Shown here piece after piece: positions 9,426 to 17,855 of a stretch of 64,000 nt of DNA (its first letter is position 1; each line of letters opens with the position of its first letter). The notes beneath the pieces were generated by a model, which saw only the letters and a list, made by a program, of their open reading frames with translations, was not told the origin of the DNA and ran no database searches. The stretch lies in contig DDFF01000016.1 in assembly GCA_002337045.1 (NCBI GenBank), positions 134,883 to 198,882 of the forward strand. The letters are read 5' to 3'. This stretch comes from Bacteroidetes bacterium UBA1935. GTDB lineage: Bacteria; Bacteroidota; Bacteroidia; Chitinophagales; Chitinophagaceae. The position numbers and the translations under genes are program-made.

Positions 9426-10772
9426 ATGAAAAAACTCCTTACGCTACTACTGCTTTTTAGTGTCTGCACTATATCAATTGCACAAAACAAGTGGATGAAC
9501 CTGCCCAATAAGGGTTTTTACAAGGGTTCATGGACACAGGATTCCATCTATAGAGTAGAAGATGTTTATTTCTCAGATACGAATACGGGATATGCTGTTT
9601 CAATATTTGGCAGGTTGTTGAAAACGACTAATGGTTGTGACAGCTGGAGTGTTAAAAATGATACACTCAATGCTAATACGGTAGCTCCATTTAGTAGTAT
9701 AGAATTTCTTGACGGTGGCCAATACGGTATTGTAGGCTCGCTGGGTGCAAAAGGAACAGTTTTAAGAACAACCGATTCAGGAAAAACCTGGGTAAATATA
9801 GATACCCTTATCCACGATTCTTCCAGAACAATGAAGCGCAATATTTGCGGGTTAGCTCACTATGGTGATATATTCTATGGCGTTGGCCACTGGGGAAGTG
9901 ATACAGGGAGGTTTTATAAAAGCGTGGACAAAGGCGCAAGCTGGACATTGACTTATGTTGATACGAGCGTCATCAGAAATCTGGTAGATGTAGTGTTTAC
10001 ATCTGCAGATACTGGCTTCATAACAGGTGCGTACAAAAACTGGTCTGCAGTGGCAAAAACAACCGATGGCGGGGCAACCTGGAGGCGTGTATTTGTTGAT
10101 AGCACAATAGGAGGACGTATATGGAAAATACAAGTGATGGGCAATTATATGTTTGGCTCTATAGAGCCACGTTTCTTTAAGGACACAGTGTGTATGATTC
10201 GCTCTGAAGACTATGGCAATACTTGGAAAATAATTGCTGCAGGCACTATCAGATCTACTGTTGGTGCAGCTGTAGGTACGCAGGGGATAGGTTTTGCAAC
10301 ACCTGCTAAAGGTTGGCTTGGGGGATATTACAGAGGTATATTTGAAACAGTAGATAGTGGCAAGACCTGGACATACTTGAACTTCGGGTATCAGGTTAAC
10401 AGGATGTTTGTAATAGATAGCAGCCATATTTTTGCAGGAGGGGTTTTGGCGTACAAATACGGACACAGTGTACAATATGACAATATCTCAAATGCTATAG
10501 CTAAGCGTCAGGTGTTGAACGAAATGAAGGTATCGCCCAACCCTGCAAGAGATAACGTGCGTATAGAAATTAACCTGCAAATGGGCACAAACGTATTGCT
10601 GGAGGTATTTAATGTAGATAGCAGAAAAACCTACAGGATTGTTAATAATTACTACGAAAAAGGCATGCATATTTTTAATTGGGACTGTAGCAGTGTGCCG
10701 GCAGGCAATTACGTAGTATGGTTTGATAATAATGAAATACCGCAGGCTAAAAAGCTGGTAGTGGGCAAATGA
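9426..10772 (+). CDS. Secreted Asp-box (BNR/Ycf48-like) repeat protein with T9SS sorting domain
   Basis: 448 residues from ATG 9426, which gives a clean signal peptide MKKLLTLLLLFSVCT ending ISIA|QNK. The frame extends to a TTG at 9408, which I reject. Six Asp-box-like repeats (TTNGCDSW, TTDSGKTW, SVDKGASW, TTDGGATW, SEDYGNTW, TVDSGKTW) space out a beta-propeller fold like that of sialidase/Ycf48-type proteins. No sialidase active-site Arg/Tyr signature is obvious, so enzymatic activity is doubtful. The last 75 residues (MKVSPNPARD to KLVVGK) form a T9SS type A sorting domain. It stands between two phenylacetate/CoA-pathway genes without any evident functional link. Confidence 0.87.
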   Translation: MKKLLTLLLLFSVCTISIAQNKWMNLPNKGFYKGSWTQDSIYRVEDVYFSDTNTGYAVSIFGRLLKTTNGCDSWSVKNDTLNANTVAPFSSIEFLDGGQYGIVGSLGAKGTVLRTTDSGKTWVNIDTLIHDSSRTMKRNICGLAHYGDIFYGVGHWGSDTGRFYKSVDKGASWTLTYVDTSVIRNLVDVVFTSADTGFITGAYKNWSAVAKTTDGGATWRRVFVDSTIGGRIWKIQVMGNYMFGSIEPRFFKDTVCMIRSEDYGNTWKIIAAGTIRSTVGAAVGTQGIGFATPAKGWLGGYYRGIFETVDSGKTWTYLNFGYQVNRMFVIDSSHIFAGGVLAYKYGHSVQYDNISNAIAKRQVLNEMKVSPNPARDNVRIEINLQMGTNVLLEVFNVDSRKTYRIVNNYYEKGMHIFNWDCSSVPAGNYVVWFDNNEIPQAKKLVVGK

Positions 10773-10797
10773 TAAATTTGTAGGATATTTGTATCCT
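10773..10797 (+). promoter_or_regulatory. Leader with -7-like box and 6-bp inverted repeat
   Basis: TAAATTTG (10773-10780) resembles a -7 element. Immediately after it lies AGGATA-TTTG-TATCCT (10782-10797), a perfect 6-bp inverted repeat just before the enoyl-CoA hydratase start at 10812. A related TAGGATA sequence occurs 5 bp before the paaZ start. It could be an operator or a small RNA hairpin. Confidence 0.3.
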
Positions 10798-10811
10798 CAA
10801 AATTTAGAATT

Positions 10812-11594
10812 ATGCAACACGCTGAAGGCTACGTACGCAGTGAAATAGATCACGGCATTGCTACGATTGAATTTTTCCACCCGAGCAGCAACTCATTACC
10901 GGGTGTAATACTGAACGATCTTGCTAAAACTATCAACGACATAGGCATAGACCAGAATGTAAAAGTTATCATCCTGAAGAGTGCGGGTGAAAAAGCATTC
11001 TGTGCAGGTGCGTCTTTCGATGAACTGGTTGCTATCAGCAGCGAGGCACAGGGTAAAGAGTTTTTCAGTGGTTTTGCCAAAGTGATAAACGCAATGCGCA
11101 AATGCCACAAGCTGATAATAGGCCGCATACATGGCAAAGCAGTAGGTGGTGGTGTAGGCCTTGCCGCTGCTGTAGACTATGCAATAGCTACAGAAGAAGC
11201 TTCTGTAAAACTGAGCGAACTGGCAGTAGGTATAGGCCCGTTTGTGGTAGGCCCTGCGGTAGAACGTAAAGTAGGTGTATCATGCTTCAGCCAGCTGGCA
11301 ATAGATGCTACAGAATGGCGCAGTGCAGAATGGGCTAAGAAACACGGCCTGTATGCAGAGCTGTATGCAAACGTATCGGAAATGGATGATGCGGTACAGG
11401 CATTGGCTGAAAGGCTTGCCAACAGCAGTCCTGATGCAATGGCGCAACTTAAGAAAATCTTCTGGCAGGGTACTGAAAACTGGGATACATTGCTGACAGA
11501 ACGTGCAGGCATCAGCGGACGTTTGGTGCTGAGCGATTTTACTCGCAATGCCATCAACAAATTCAAAGCTAAAAACGAAGCAAGTAATAAATAA
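10812..11594 (+). CDS. Enoyl-CoA hydratase/isomerase family protein
   Basis: 260 residues, the usual length for the crotonase superfamily. The two oxyanion-hole segments are present: AFCAGASFDEL (about 57-67) and the Gly-rich KAVGGGVGLAAAVDYA (about 106-121). The region of the catalytic acids reads KLSELAVGIGPFVVGPAVER. Such enzymes hydrate enoyl-CoA or shift its double bond in fatty-acid, leucine or phenylacetate catabolism. Proximity to paaZ suggests a PaaF/PaaG-like role, but the sequence fits the 3-methylglutaconyl-CoA hydratase group equally well, so I assign no symbol. Its stop is only 2 bp from the stop of the convergent glycosyltransferase gene. Confidence 0.85.
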   Translation: MQHAEGYVRSEIDHGIATIEFFHPSSNSLPGVILNDLAKTINDIGIDQNVKVIILKSAGEKAFCAGASFDELVAISSEAQGKEFFSGFAKVINAMRKCHKLIIGRIHGKAVGGGVGLAAAVDYAIATEEASVKLSELAVGIGPFVVGPAVERKVGVSCFSQLAIDATEWRSAEWAKKHGLYAELYANVSEMDDAVQALAERLANSSPDAMAQLKKIFWQGTENWDTLLTERAGISGRLVLSDFTRNAINKFKAKNEASNK

Positions 11595-11596
11595 GC

Positions 11597-12712
11597 TTAC
11601 TTGACTGCATCGAGCAGTACCTGCTCGTACATATCTGTGATACGCGCCCAACTATATTGGGTGCGTATTTTATTTAGGTTGTTTTGTAACAGTGTTTTGT
11701 AAGATTCCTTATCGCTGTTGTTGCGGATGATGTCTGCAATATGCGCAGGTGCAGAGAAGTAAAATGCATCGCGCTCCAATACTGTTTTATTAAACACATT
11801 GTTGTGCGCGGCTATCAGTGCATTGCTGCTCATGGCTTCCAGTAGCGATGGATTAGTGCCACCTACGGAGTGCCCGTGGAAGTAGATGTTTGAATAATAG
11901 CGCAGGTTGTTCACAGCCTTGATATCGTAAATGCCACCGAGGAATTTGATGCCCTTGTGCTGTCCGTAGCGGTTTACCAGCATGGTGCCAAACTCGTTAT
12001 TTGTTTTGCCAACAACCAACAGCGGATTTTCAGAGCCGCTTTCTACATAGCCCTGCAATATCAGCTCTATATTGTTCTCCGGTTCCATGCGCGCCATCAG
12101 CATATAGTATTTGTATGGCTGTACGTTGTATTGTTGTATAACACTGGCATCCGGCTGGTCAAAAATATCTGCACCGTATGCTATAAAGTGAGATTCTTTA
12201 TTGTAGGTTTCTTTAAGATATTGCTGAATGCCCAGAGAGTCTGCTATCAGCACATCTCCATGCTTTGCGGCCCATCGCTCTGCATGTTTCAAAAACCATT
12301 GTACTTTTTTGCTGTATTTGCTTCGCTTCCATTCCAGCCCGTCCATGTTTACTACGTTAGGACAGTAAGAAGGCCATCGCCAATACCACACGCTATTGCT
12401 GGTATAGCCCAGTTGCAGCAATACATCAAAGCCACGCTTGCGTGCATCGTTTATGCAGTTGAGGTCGTAAATGAATTGACCGGCAGTGCCCATTTTATCT
12501 TCAGGGTCGTTGCAGTGTATGATGTTTACACCGTGCCATTCGCTTTGCTGATATTCGTGAGAATGAGAATTATACACCCACACCTGATGTCCACGCTGCA
12601 CGAGTCCCAATGCCAGATATTCTGCGCATTGTTCAAAACCGCCATACCTGTTGGGTATGCCGCGTGTACCAAGTATTCCTATTTTCAGCGACTTCTTCAT
12701 TTCAGACTGCAA
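11597..12712 (-). CDS. Glycosyltransferase with DUF1972-type N-terminus (GT4/GT1 fold)
   Basis: 371 residues (365 if started at the MKK ATG, 12700). The N-terminus LKIGILGTRGIPNRYGGFEQ is the hallmark of the DUF1972 glycosyltransferase group, many of which are rhamnosyl- or galactosyltransferases in polysaccharide synthesis. The C-terminal donor domain has GTNPSLLEAMSSNA, equivalent to the E-x7-E-like nucleotide-sugar site of GT-B retaining enzymes. It is the last gene of a five-gene minus-strand polysaccharide operon (flippase, polymerase, GT2, GT4, this gene) with gaps of 7-11 bp or overlaps. Cytoplasmic, probably membrane-associated. Confidence 0.85.
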   Translation of the reverse strand: MQSEMKKSLKIGILGTRGIPNRYGGFEQCAEYLALGLVQRGHQVWVYNSHSHEYQQSEWHGVNIIHCNDPEDKMGTAGQFIYDLNCINDARKRGFDVLLQLGYTSNSVWYWRWPSYCPNVVNMDGLEWKRSKYSKKVQWFLKHAERWAAKHGDVLIADSLGIQQYLKETYNKESHFIAYGADIFDQPDASVIQQYNVQPYKYYMLMARMEPENNIELILQGYVESGSENPLLVVGKTNNEFGTMLVNRYGQHKGIKFLGGIYDIKAVNNLRYYSNIYFHGHSVGGTNPSLLEAMSSNALIAAHNNVFNKTVLERDAFYFSAPAHIADIIRNNSDKESYKTLLQNNLNKIRTQYSWARITDMYEQVLLDAVK

Positions 12713-12719
12713 AAGAACA

Positions 12720-13802
12720 TCAAAGTTTTAAAACATTCGCATAGGCCTTATAAGTTTCTTCCGCAGCACGCTTCCATGTAAAGCTATCCAGTATGCGTGT
12801 CTTAAAATCCTGATTGTACTGGGCATTGAAAGCCTTGTCTATAGCATCTTTGATAGATGCTACATCGTCGGGCTCGCAATACCATACATCGTTTCGGAAA
12901 TAGTCGCGTGTATCACCTTTGTCCGTCACTACTATATTGCAACCCATTACCGCAGCTTCAAGTGATGAAAGCCCTGTTGTTTCAAAATAGCTTGGCAGCA
13001 CATGCACTTTGGCATTGCTGTAGGCAGTGTATAGCATGTCTTCATCAAGATGGCCGCCTATGTGTATATTGCCTGCAGCCTCTTGTTTGCATTGTTCAAA
13101 GTATGCCATGTTGTTGGGTGATGGCTTGCCGTGTATATATAGTTTGTACTGTGTGTTGTTGAGCGCGCGTATCAGGTTCAGCTGGTTCTTACGGCTTTCT
13201 ATACGCCCCATGCAGATGATGGCATTTTTATAGTCTGCATTTTCGGGGTAGTTGTTTTCGAGGTTTTTGGTGTTGATGCCATTGGGTACTACATGGTATG
13301 GTGTAGCAACAGGATACTTTGCAACAAACCTGCGATACTCGCTCTCAGAGTTTGGCAGCAGCATCTTTGCATGCTTCGCCACATATTTGATAGATTTGGT
13401 ATGCCCCCATAGCAGGTATTCTTTGCTTACTATTTTCTCGCCATTCTTCACAGCACGTGCTACGGTCTTAATGTATTCAAACGTGCTTTCGGGTATCAGC
13501 TTTTTAATGGTGCCAACAATACCGCCGCGTCCTTCTTCTTTCACCGTGCCGTATTCTACAAATATGGTAGACACAAGGCTTGGCTTGCCGCTGCGCTTCA
13601 TGTGTGCTATCACATCTGCCGGGCGAATGATATTGAAAAAGTGCAGCAGGTCGTATTGTGTATAGTCTATCCGTTGGTTGGTAAGATATACATCTACCAA
13701 CACACCCATGTTGCGCAGCCCTGCGGCTGTTTCTTCCAGTTGCTTGGTATCGCCACCGGGAGATGAGTATAATGTTGCCCTTGATATGAAAGCTACTTTC
13801 AT
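12720..13802 (-). CDS. Glycosyltransferase family 4 protein
   Basis: 360 residues, GT-B fold. The N-terminal domain has a nucleotide-loop-like SSPGGDTKQLEETA. The C-terminal domain contains ICMGRIESRKNQLNLIRAL, the classical GT4 donor-domain entry, and FETTGLSSLEAAVMGC, the E-x7-E motif. It should add a sugar with retention of configuration to the growing lipid-linked repeat unit. There are 7 bp before the DUF1972 glycosyltransferase and 8 bp after the GT2 gene, so translation is probably coupled within one operon. Confidence 0.87.
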   Translation of the reverse strand: MKVAFISRATLYSSPGGDTKQLEETAAGLRNMGVLVDVYLTNQRIDYTQYDLLHFFNIIRPADVIAHMKRSGKPSLVSTIFVEYGTVKEEGRGGIVGTIKKLIPESTFEYIKTVARAVKNGEKIVSKEYLLWGHTKSIKYVAKHAKMLLPNSESEYRRFVAKYPVATPYHVVPNGINTKNLENNYPENADYKNAIICMGRIESRKNQLNLIRALNNTQYKLYIHGKPSPNNMAYFEQCKQEAAGNIHIGGHLDEDMLYTAYSNAKVHVLPSYFETTGLSSLEAAVMGCNIVVTDKGDTRDYFRNDVWYCEPDDVASIKDAIDKAFNAQYNQDFKTRILDSFTWKRAAEETYKAYANVLKL

Positions 13803-13810
13803 TGAATGGC

Positions 13811-14776
13811 TTAGTGTTTTTTGAGTGTTTTATACAAGCCCTTGCGCAGTGCAGAAGGCAGGAATGAAAACATATATAGTATATAAGAAGCAAAATTGCC
13901 CGGATAGTGCTTAATGGCTTGTGCTATGTGCTGACGCGCAAGCGAGCCATTGGGGTTATCCCACAGGTATTTTTTGCCTACCATAGCGTGGTAAGATGCA
14001 ATCTTGTACGCGCTGAGGTTTTGGCTGCTGATGAGTTCTTTCAGTTTTGCAGCATCTTCATCGCTTACAAAACCATTGCTTATGGCATTACGACGGATAT
14101 CTATAAAAGTTTGCCCACGCCATTTTTCATCAATCGTTACAGATTCTGGGTTGAAGCGCACTTTCATTAATGATTGCCGCAGGTTGCAAACCTTGCCTTG
14201 CGATAACAGCTTCTTCCACAGCAGGTGGTCTTCAAATGTCAACGCGTTTTTAGGATACAGCCCGGCAGCTATCACGGCATCTTTGCGAAACATAACGCAA
14301 GGATGTATAAACGGACATTTGCGGTCGATGCGTTCTACGATTTCTTCGTGCGTATGGCCTATGGGGACAAGTGGTGTCAGGTAGTTGCCATCACGGTCTA
14401 TGATATCAGCCTCGCAACCCACCATTACATAGTCGGGGTGTTTTTGCAGAAAGTCAAACTCTACTTGCAGGCGGCCGGGCAGGTTTACATCATCCGCATC
14501 CATGCGGGCAATGATGTCTGCATTAGCCATTAGTATACAATCGTTGAGTGTATCTATCAGCCCTTTGTTGGGCTGGTCTATCAGCTTTATGCGCGGGTCG
14601 TTATATCGCTTTATAACTTCCAGCGTATTGTCTTTAGAACCATCATTGACAATGATAAATTCGAAGTCTGTAAAGCTTTGCTGCAATACACTGTCAATAG
14701 CCTCACCTACATATGCTTCGGCATTGTAAGCAGGCATTATGATGCTAAGGGGTATTTTACGCTCGCTGCTCATCAT
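13811..14776 (-). CDS. Glycosyltransferase family 2 protein
   Basis: 321 residues, GT-A fold. The N-terminal nucleotide-binding segment reads IPLSIIMPAYNAEAYV with FIIVNDGSKDNT. The metal-binding DxD equivalent is ARMDADD. The start (Met-Met; 14776 or 14773) lies inside the 3' end of the polymerase gene, a 20-bp overlap that indicates translational coupling. It inverts configuration while transferring one sugar of the polysaccharide repeat unit. No C-terminal membrane segments are apparent, but the last 60 residues are basic and hydrophobic and may associate with the membrane. Confidence 0.9.
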   Translation of the reverse strand: MMSSERKIPLSIIMPAYNAEAYVGEAIDSVLQQSFTDFEFIIVNDGSKDNTLEVIKRYNDPRIKLIDQPNKGLIDTLNDCILMANADIIARMDADDVNLPGRLQVEFDFLQKHPDYVMVGCEADIIDRDGNYLTPLVPIGHTHEEIVERIDRKCPFIHPCVMFRKDAVIAAGLYPKNALTFEDHLLWKKLLSQGKVCNLRQSLMKVRFNPESVTIDEKWRGQTFIDIRRNAISNGFVSDEDAAKLKELISSQNLSAYKIASYHAMVGKKYLWDNPNGSLARQHIAQAIKHYPGNFASYILYMFSFLPSALRKGLYKTLKKH

Positions 14777-16343
14777 TTTCGTAGTGAATATCCATTAAAA
14801 CAAATAGCTCGAATATGACTGTTACAGTAATCATCTCGAACCAGTATTCAAATCCAAGAAACAAAAGGAATAACGGTGCAATGTATCTGGTGGCTTTCAG
14901 GTGTTTAAAGTTTTTCAAGGGAAATGCTATGTAGAATATCAGGAAGCACAGTATGCCTATCAGGCCATATTCGCCTGCCACCTGATTGTATACACTATTG
15001 GGCATGTTGATAATTGAGTGCTCGCCGATAGGTAGGGAGAATACATACAACAGGCTATACAGGTGCGTTAGTAAAAAGTCGTCATTGATATAAATATACT
15101 TGGTAGGGTAGTCGCCCTGCATGCCCAAGCCTGTAGACTTTATTGCCTGCTTGGAAGAGAAGTTGCCGATGCCTGCGCCAAATAATAAGTTTCTCTTTCT
15201 GCTCAGCAGGTAGTACAGTGTTTGTTCGTGTGTATATATCTTGATGAGCCCGCCACCTCTTACTGCCAATGGAGTTTTGGCATATTCCACACCATACCAT
15301 TTTTCAATGATGTATTTTAAAACACCTGGTTCCATTCGCAGGTTGGTATTGTTCTTGGATTTTGCAGTGCCGAATTGCTGTATGTATTTAAGCTCGTCTT
15401 TGTAGCTCAGCAGTTCAGTATCGCTTTTATGCATCCTATAGAAAGTGCCTCTGTCAGATTCGTATTGTTGTTTGGTGCTCAATGTCTGTTCATAGTAGGG
15501 CTTGTTAATTTCTTTTGCTGGTTTTGGTGGAGCCTGTGTTTTTGTGGCTGTTTTTTCGGTTTCTCTGTCGTATACGGCAGTTATGTATTGAATATTATTA
15601 AAGCTAAGTGCGGGGTATATAACACCTATTACCGCCAGCGCAGAGATAATATGCAGGCGTATTTTCTTTTTTCTGATGAGTATGAACATGCATGCAAACA
15701 CAGCCAACAGTAGAATCAGCGTAAGGTTGCTGGTGCAAAGCAGTAGCACAACTAGGCACAGCGCAGCCCATTTGAAATCGCTGTTATATATAAAGAATAC
15801 TGTGCCGAGTGCGCAGAGGATAGCATTGGTAACAGATATGGCACCCATGATGCCCTTTATGTGGTCTCCGGTAGAGCCACCATAGTATTCTGTTGGCTCC
15901 CAATACCAGTATGGTACCAACTGCCCGGAGTCTATCATCATTTTGCCCAACTCGCCGAAGCTGTAAATGGCATTGATGAGGAAAAACATTTTGATAGTAG
16001 CTGTTATTTTTTCTTTGGGCAGGTTGTAGACAGTGGCAGTGACAAAGTGTACCGCTATGCCTGCAAGTATCCAGTTGAGCACTGACATTACCCATCCAAA
16101 CCAATAGCCGTTAGTAGCAAAAGAATTGTGTAATAATGAGGCAATAGTGCCCACAATGGGCATGATGAGGTAGAACTTGCCGAAGCCGGTAAGCGCTGGT
16201 GTTTTGAACCGCCTGTATGCCATGTATACAAAATAGAAGATTACTGCCGCTACTTTTACGTAGAGCTTTACATAGGTGATGCCTACAATAAATAGCAGGA
16301 ACGCCCAGTCAGCATCAGCAAATATGTTTCTTCTGTTTTGCAT
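14757..16343 (-). CDS. Wzy-like O-antigen/exopolysaccharide polymerase
   Basis: 528 residues with about 11-12 hydrophobic helices and one large soluble loop (about residues 245-400). That loop is the arrangement seen in Wzy polymerases and O-antigen ligases, where it lies in the periplasm and contains conserved Arg/Glu residues. No short signature motif exists for the family, so the call rests on topology and on position between a Wzx flippase and three glycosyltransferases. It would polymerise undecaprenyl-linked repeat units on the periplasmic side. A second O-antigen-ligase-like gene lies at 17856, so polymerase and ligase roles could be swapped. Confidence 0.7.
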   Translation of the reverse strand: MQNRRNIFADADWAFLLFIVGITYVKLYVKVAAVIFYFVYMAYRRFKTPALTGFGKFYLIMPIVGTIASLLHNSFATNGYWFGWVMSVLNWILAGIAVHFVTATVYNLPKEKITATIKMFFLINAIYSFGELGKMMIDSGQLVPYWYWEPTEYYGGSTGDHIKGIMGAISVTNAILCALGTVFFIYNSDFKWAALCLVVLLLCTSNLTLILLLAVFACMFILIRKKKIRLHIISALAVIGVIYPALSFNNIQYITAVYDRETEKTATKTQAPPKPAKEINKPYYEQTLSTKQQYESDRGTFYRMHKSDTELLSYKDELKYIQQFGTAKSKNNTNLRMEPGVLKYIIEKWYGVEYAKTPLAVRGGGLIKIYTHEQTLYYLLSRKRNLLFGAGIGNFSSKQAIKSTGLGMQGDYPTKYIYINDDFLLTHLYSLLYVFSLPIGEHSIINMPNSVYNQVAGEYGLIGILCFLIFYIAFPLKNFKHLKATRYIAPLFLLFLGFEYWFEMITVTVIFELFVLMDIHYENDEQRA

Positions 16344-16354
16344 TTGTTTCGTTA

Positions 16355-17785
16355 TCAGGTGTGGGGTTTAAAGAATGAAATGGTATTGGTGATATGTTCT
16401 TTCCTCAGCTGGCGTGTGAAAAAAGCCATTGCAGTATACAGCACTACAGCAATAACTACCTGCACCCATATATTAACACCTGTAAAACCTGTAATAATAT
16501 AACTGATTATTGCCATCAATGCAAAAGCAAGGAATGGCGTAAGCGCAAAAGTAGCCAGGTGTTTGGATGTTAGTTTGTAGTAAGCTATCAACTGGAAGAT
16601 AGTTGTTATCAGAAATGCAATGGCAGCCCCAACGCCATCTAAAAACGGAATCAATGCCAGATTGAGTATGATATTGATGATAGCTGATGCACCTACAAGT
16701 GTGCTTATCTGTTTGTATCTGCGGGCCGAAAAAGCAAGTGTCCACAACAGATTGATGATAAAATGCAGTGGTATGCAAACCGATAGTATCATAAACTCGG
16801 GCGCGTTTACCGTGCCGAATTTTTTATCAAATAGATTGTCTAATACAGGTGCCCATAGTATGTTTAATACCAGCGGTATCAGCATAGAAAAATAGGACTC
16901 CAGTTTGTACAGGTTTTTCGTGTTGCTATAGGTATCGGCATCAAGGCTATCGCCTGTAGCCAGCAGGCGTGCGTAGCGTGCTAGCAGTATAGGGCCTATT
17001 ACCGTCAGCGGAAGTTTTGATATTTCGTAGGCACGGTAAGCCAAGTTATATTCCGACGTAACAATATCTGTACTGATGATGCCCAGCAGAAATAAATCTG
17101 CACGTGCCAGGCTGGAATCGAATAGGACAGATATATATTGTGGCAGTGCTTCTTTCAATAGTTTTTTATACGCAATCCATTTGAAGCGAAATAAAAACTG
17201 CTTGGTAGTAATGATAAAGGATAGTAATGCTATCAGTTCGAACGTAGCGCAGCCCGCCAGTGTAGCTAAGGCTGTAGTTACAGAAAGGTTTTTGGTCATC
17301 AGCAGTATAATGCCAAGCGCCAGCTTGATGACATTGCTGATGATAGCTATTACGGCATAGGGTGTAAAACGTTGTTTGGCATTAAGGAAGAATTTTAAAG
17401 GACCTGCTGTGAAAATCAGTGCCTGTACAAGAAACATCCATGGTGTAAGGCGCATGCCATACATCATGCTATCTCCCCACAGCCATACAGATGCCAATAG
17501 TATGAGGAATGTGACTGTGGATAATACGGATGCATGAAACAAATATGCAGGTGCAGCCCAGTCTGAACGGGAAGAGCTGGCTATGCGTCGGGTAACAATC
17601 TGGTCGAGCCCGAAGCTGAGTGCCATAACCAGTATCAGGGCTACCGTATTGGCCCATGCTATACTGCCAGAATCGCTCTTGGGCAGATACAGTGATATGA
17701 GTATGAAGAAGATGCCCCCCAATACCTGAACGGCAACAGCCTGTACGCCGGACGAAAATAGTTTGCTGAATAGGCTGTTCTTCAC
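16355..17785 (-). CDS. Wzx-type polysaccharide flippase (MOP superfamily)
   Basis: 476 residues with about 12-14 predicted transmembrane helices and no large soluble domain, the expected size and topology of an oligosaccharide/lipid flippase. The N-terminus (SKLFSSGVQAVAVQVLGG) and the charged loop NAKQRFTPYAVIAIIS after the fourth helix match the family style. It moves undecaprenyl-diphosphate-linked repeat units to the periplasmic face for the polymerase encoded 11 bp downstream. It is the first gene of the minus-strand polysaccharide operon. The 70-bp divergent region shared with the gene at 17856 should hold its promoter. Confidence 0.85.
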   Translation of the reverse strand: MKNSLFSKLFSSGVQAVAVQVLGGIFFILISLYLPKSDSGSIAWANTVALILVMALSFGLDQIVTRRIASSSRSDWAAPAYLFHASVLSTVTFLILLASVWLWGDSMMYGMRLTPWMFLVQALIFTAGPLKFFLNAKQRFTPYAVIAIISNVIKLALGIILLMTKNLSVTTALATLAGCATFELIALLSFIITTKQFLFRFKWIAYKKLLKEALPQYISVLFDSSLARADLFLLGIISTDIVTSEYNLAYRAYEISKLPLTVIGPILLARYARLLATGDSLDADTYSNTKNLYKLESYFSMLIPLVLNILWAPVLDNLFDKKFGTVNAPEFMILSVCIPLHFIINLLWTLAFSARRYKQISTLVGASAIINIILNLALIPFLDGVGAAIAFLITTIFQLIAYYKLTSKHLATFALTPFLAFALMAIISYIITGFTGVNIWVQVVIAVVLYTAMAFFTRQLRKEHITNTISFFKPHT

Positions 17786-17840
17786 AAATGAGCTGTGTAT
17801 TAATTTGGATATGAGCGGGTAAAATTACTATTTAATCAGC

Positions 17841-17848
17841 TACTTTTG
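17841..17848 (+). promoter_or_regulatory. Possible -7 promoter element
   Basis: TACTTTTG fits the TAnnTTTG consensus and lies 7 bp before the ATG at 17856, so the transcript would be nearly leaderless. No good -33 partner was found. Confidence 0.35.
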
Positions 17849-17855
17849 TAATCAT

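Noticed and set aside
11957..12781. 274-codon plus-strand ORF
   Set aside because: It lies fully antisense to two well-supported glycosyltransferase genes and its translation has no domain-like content; a codon-bias shadow.
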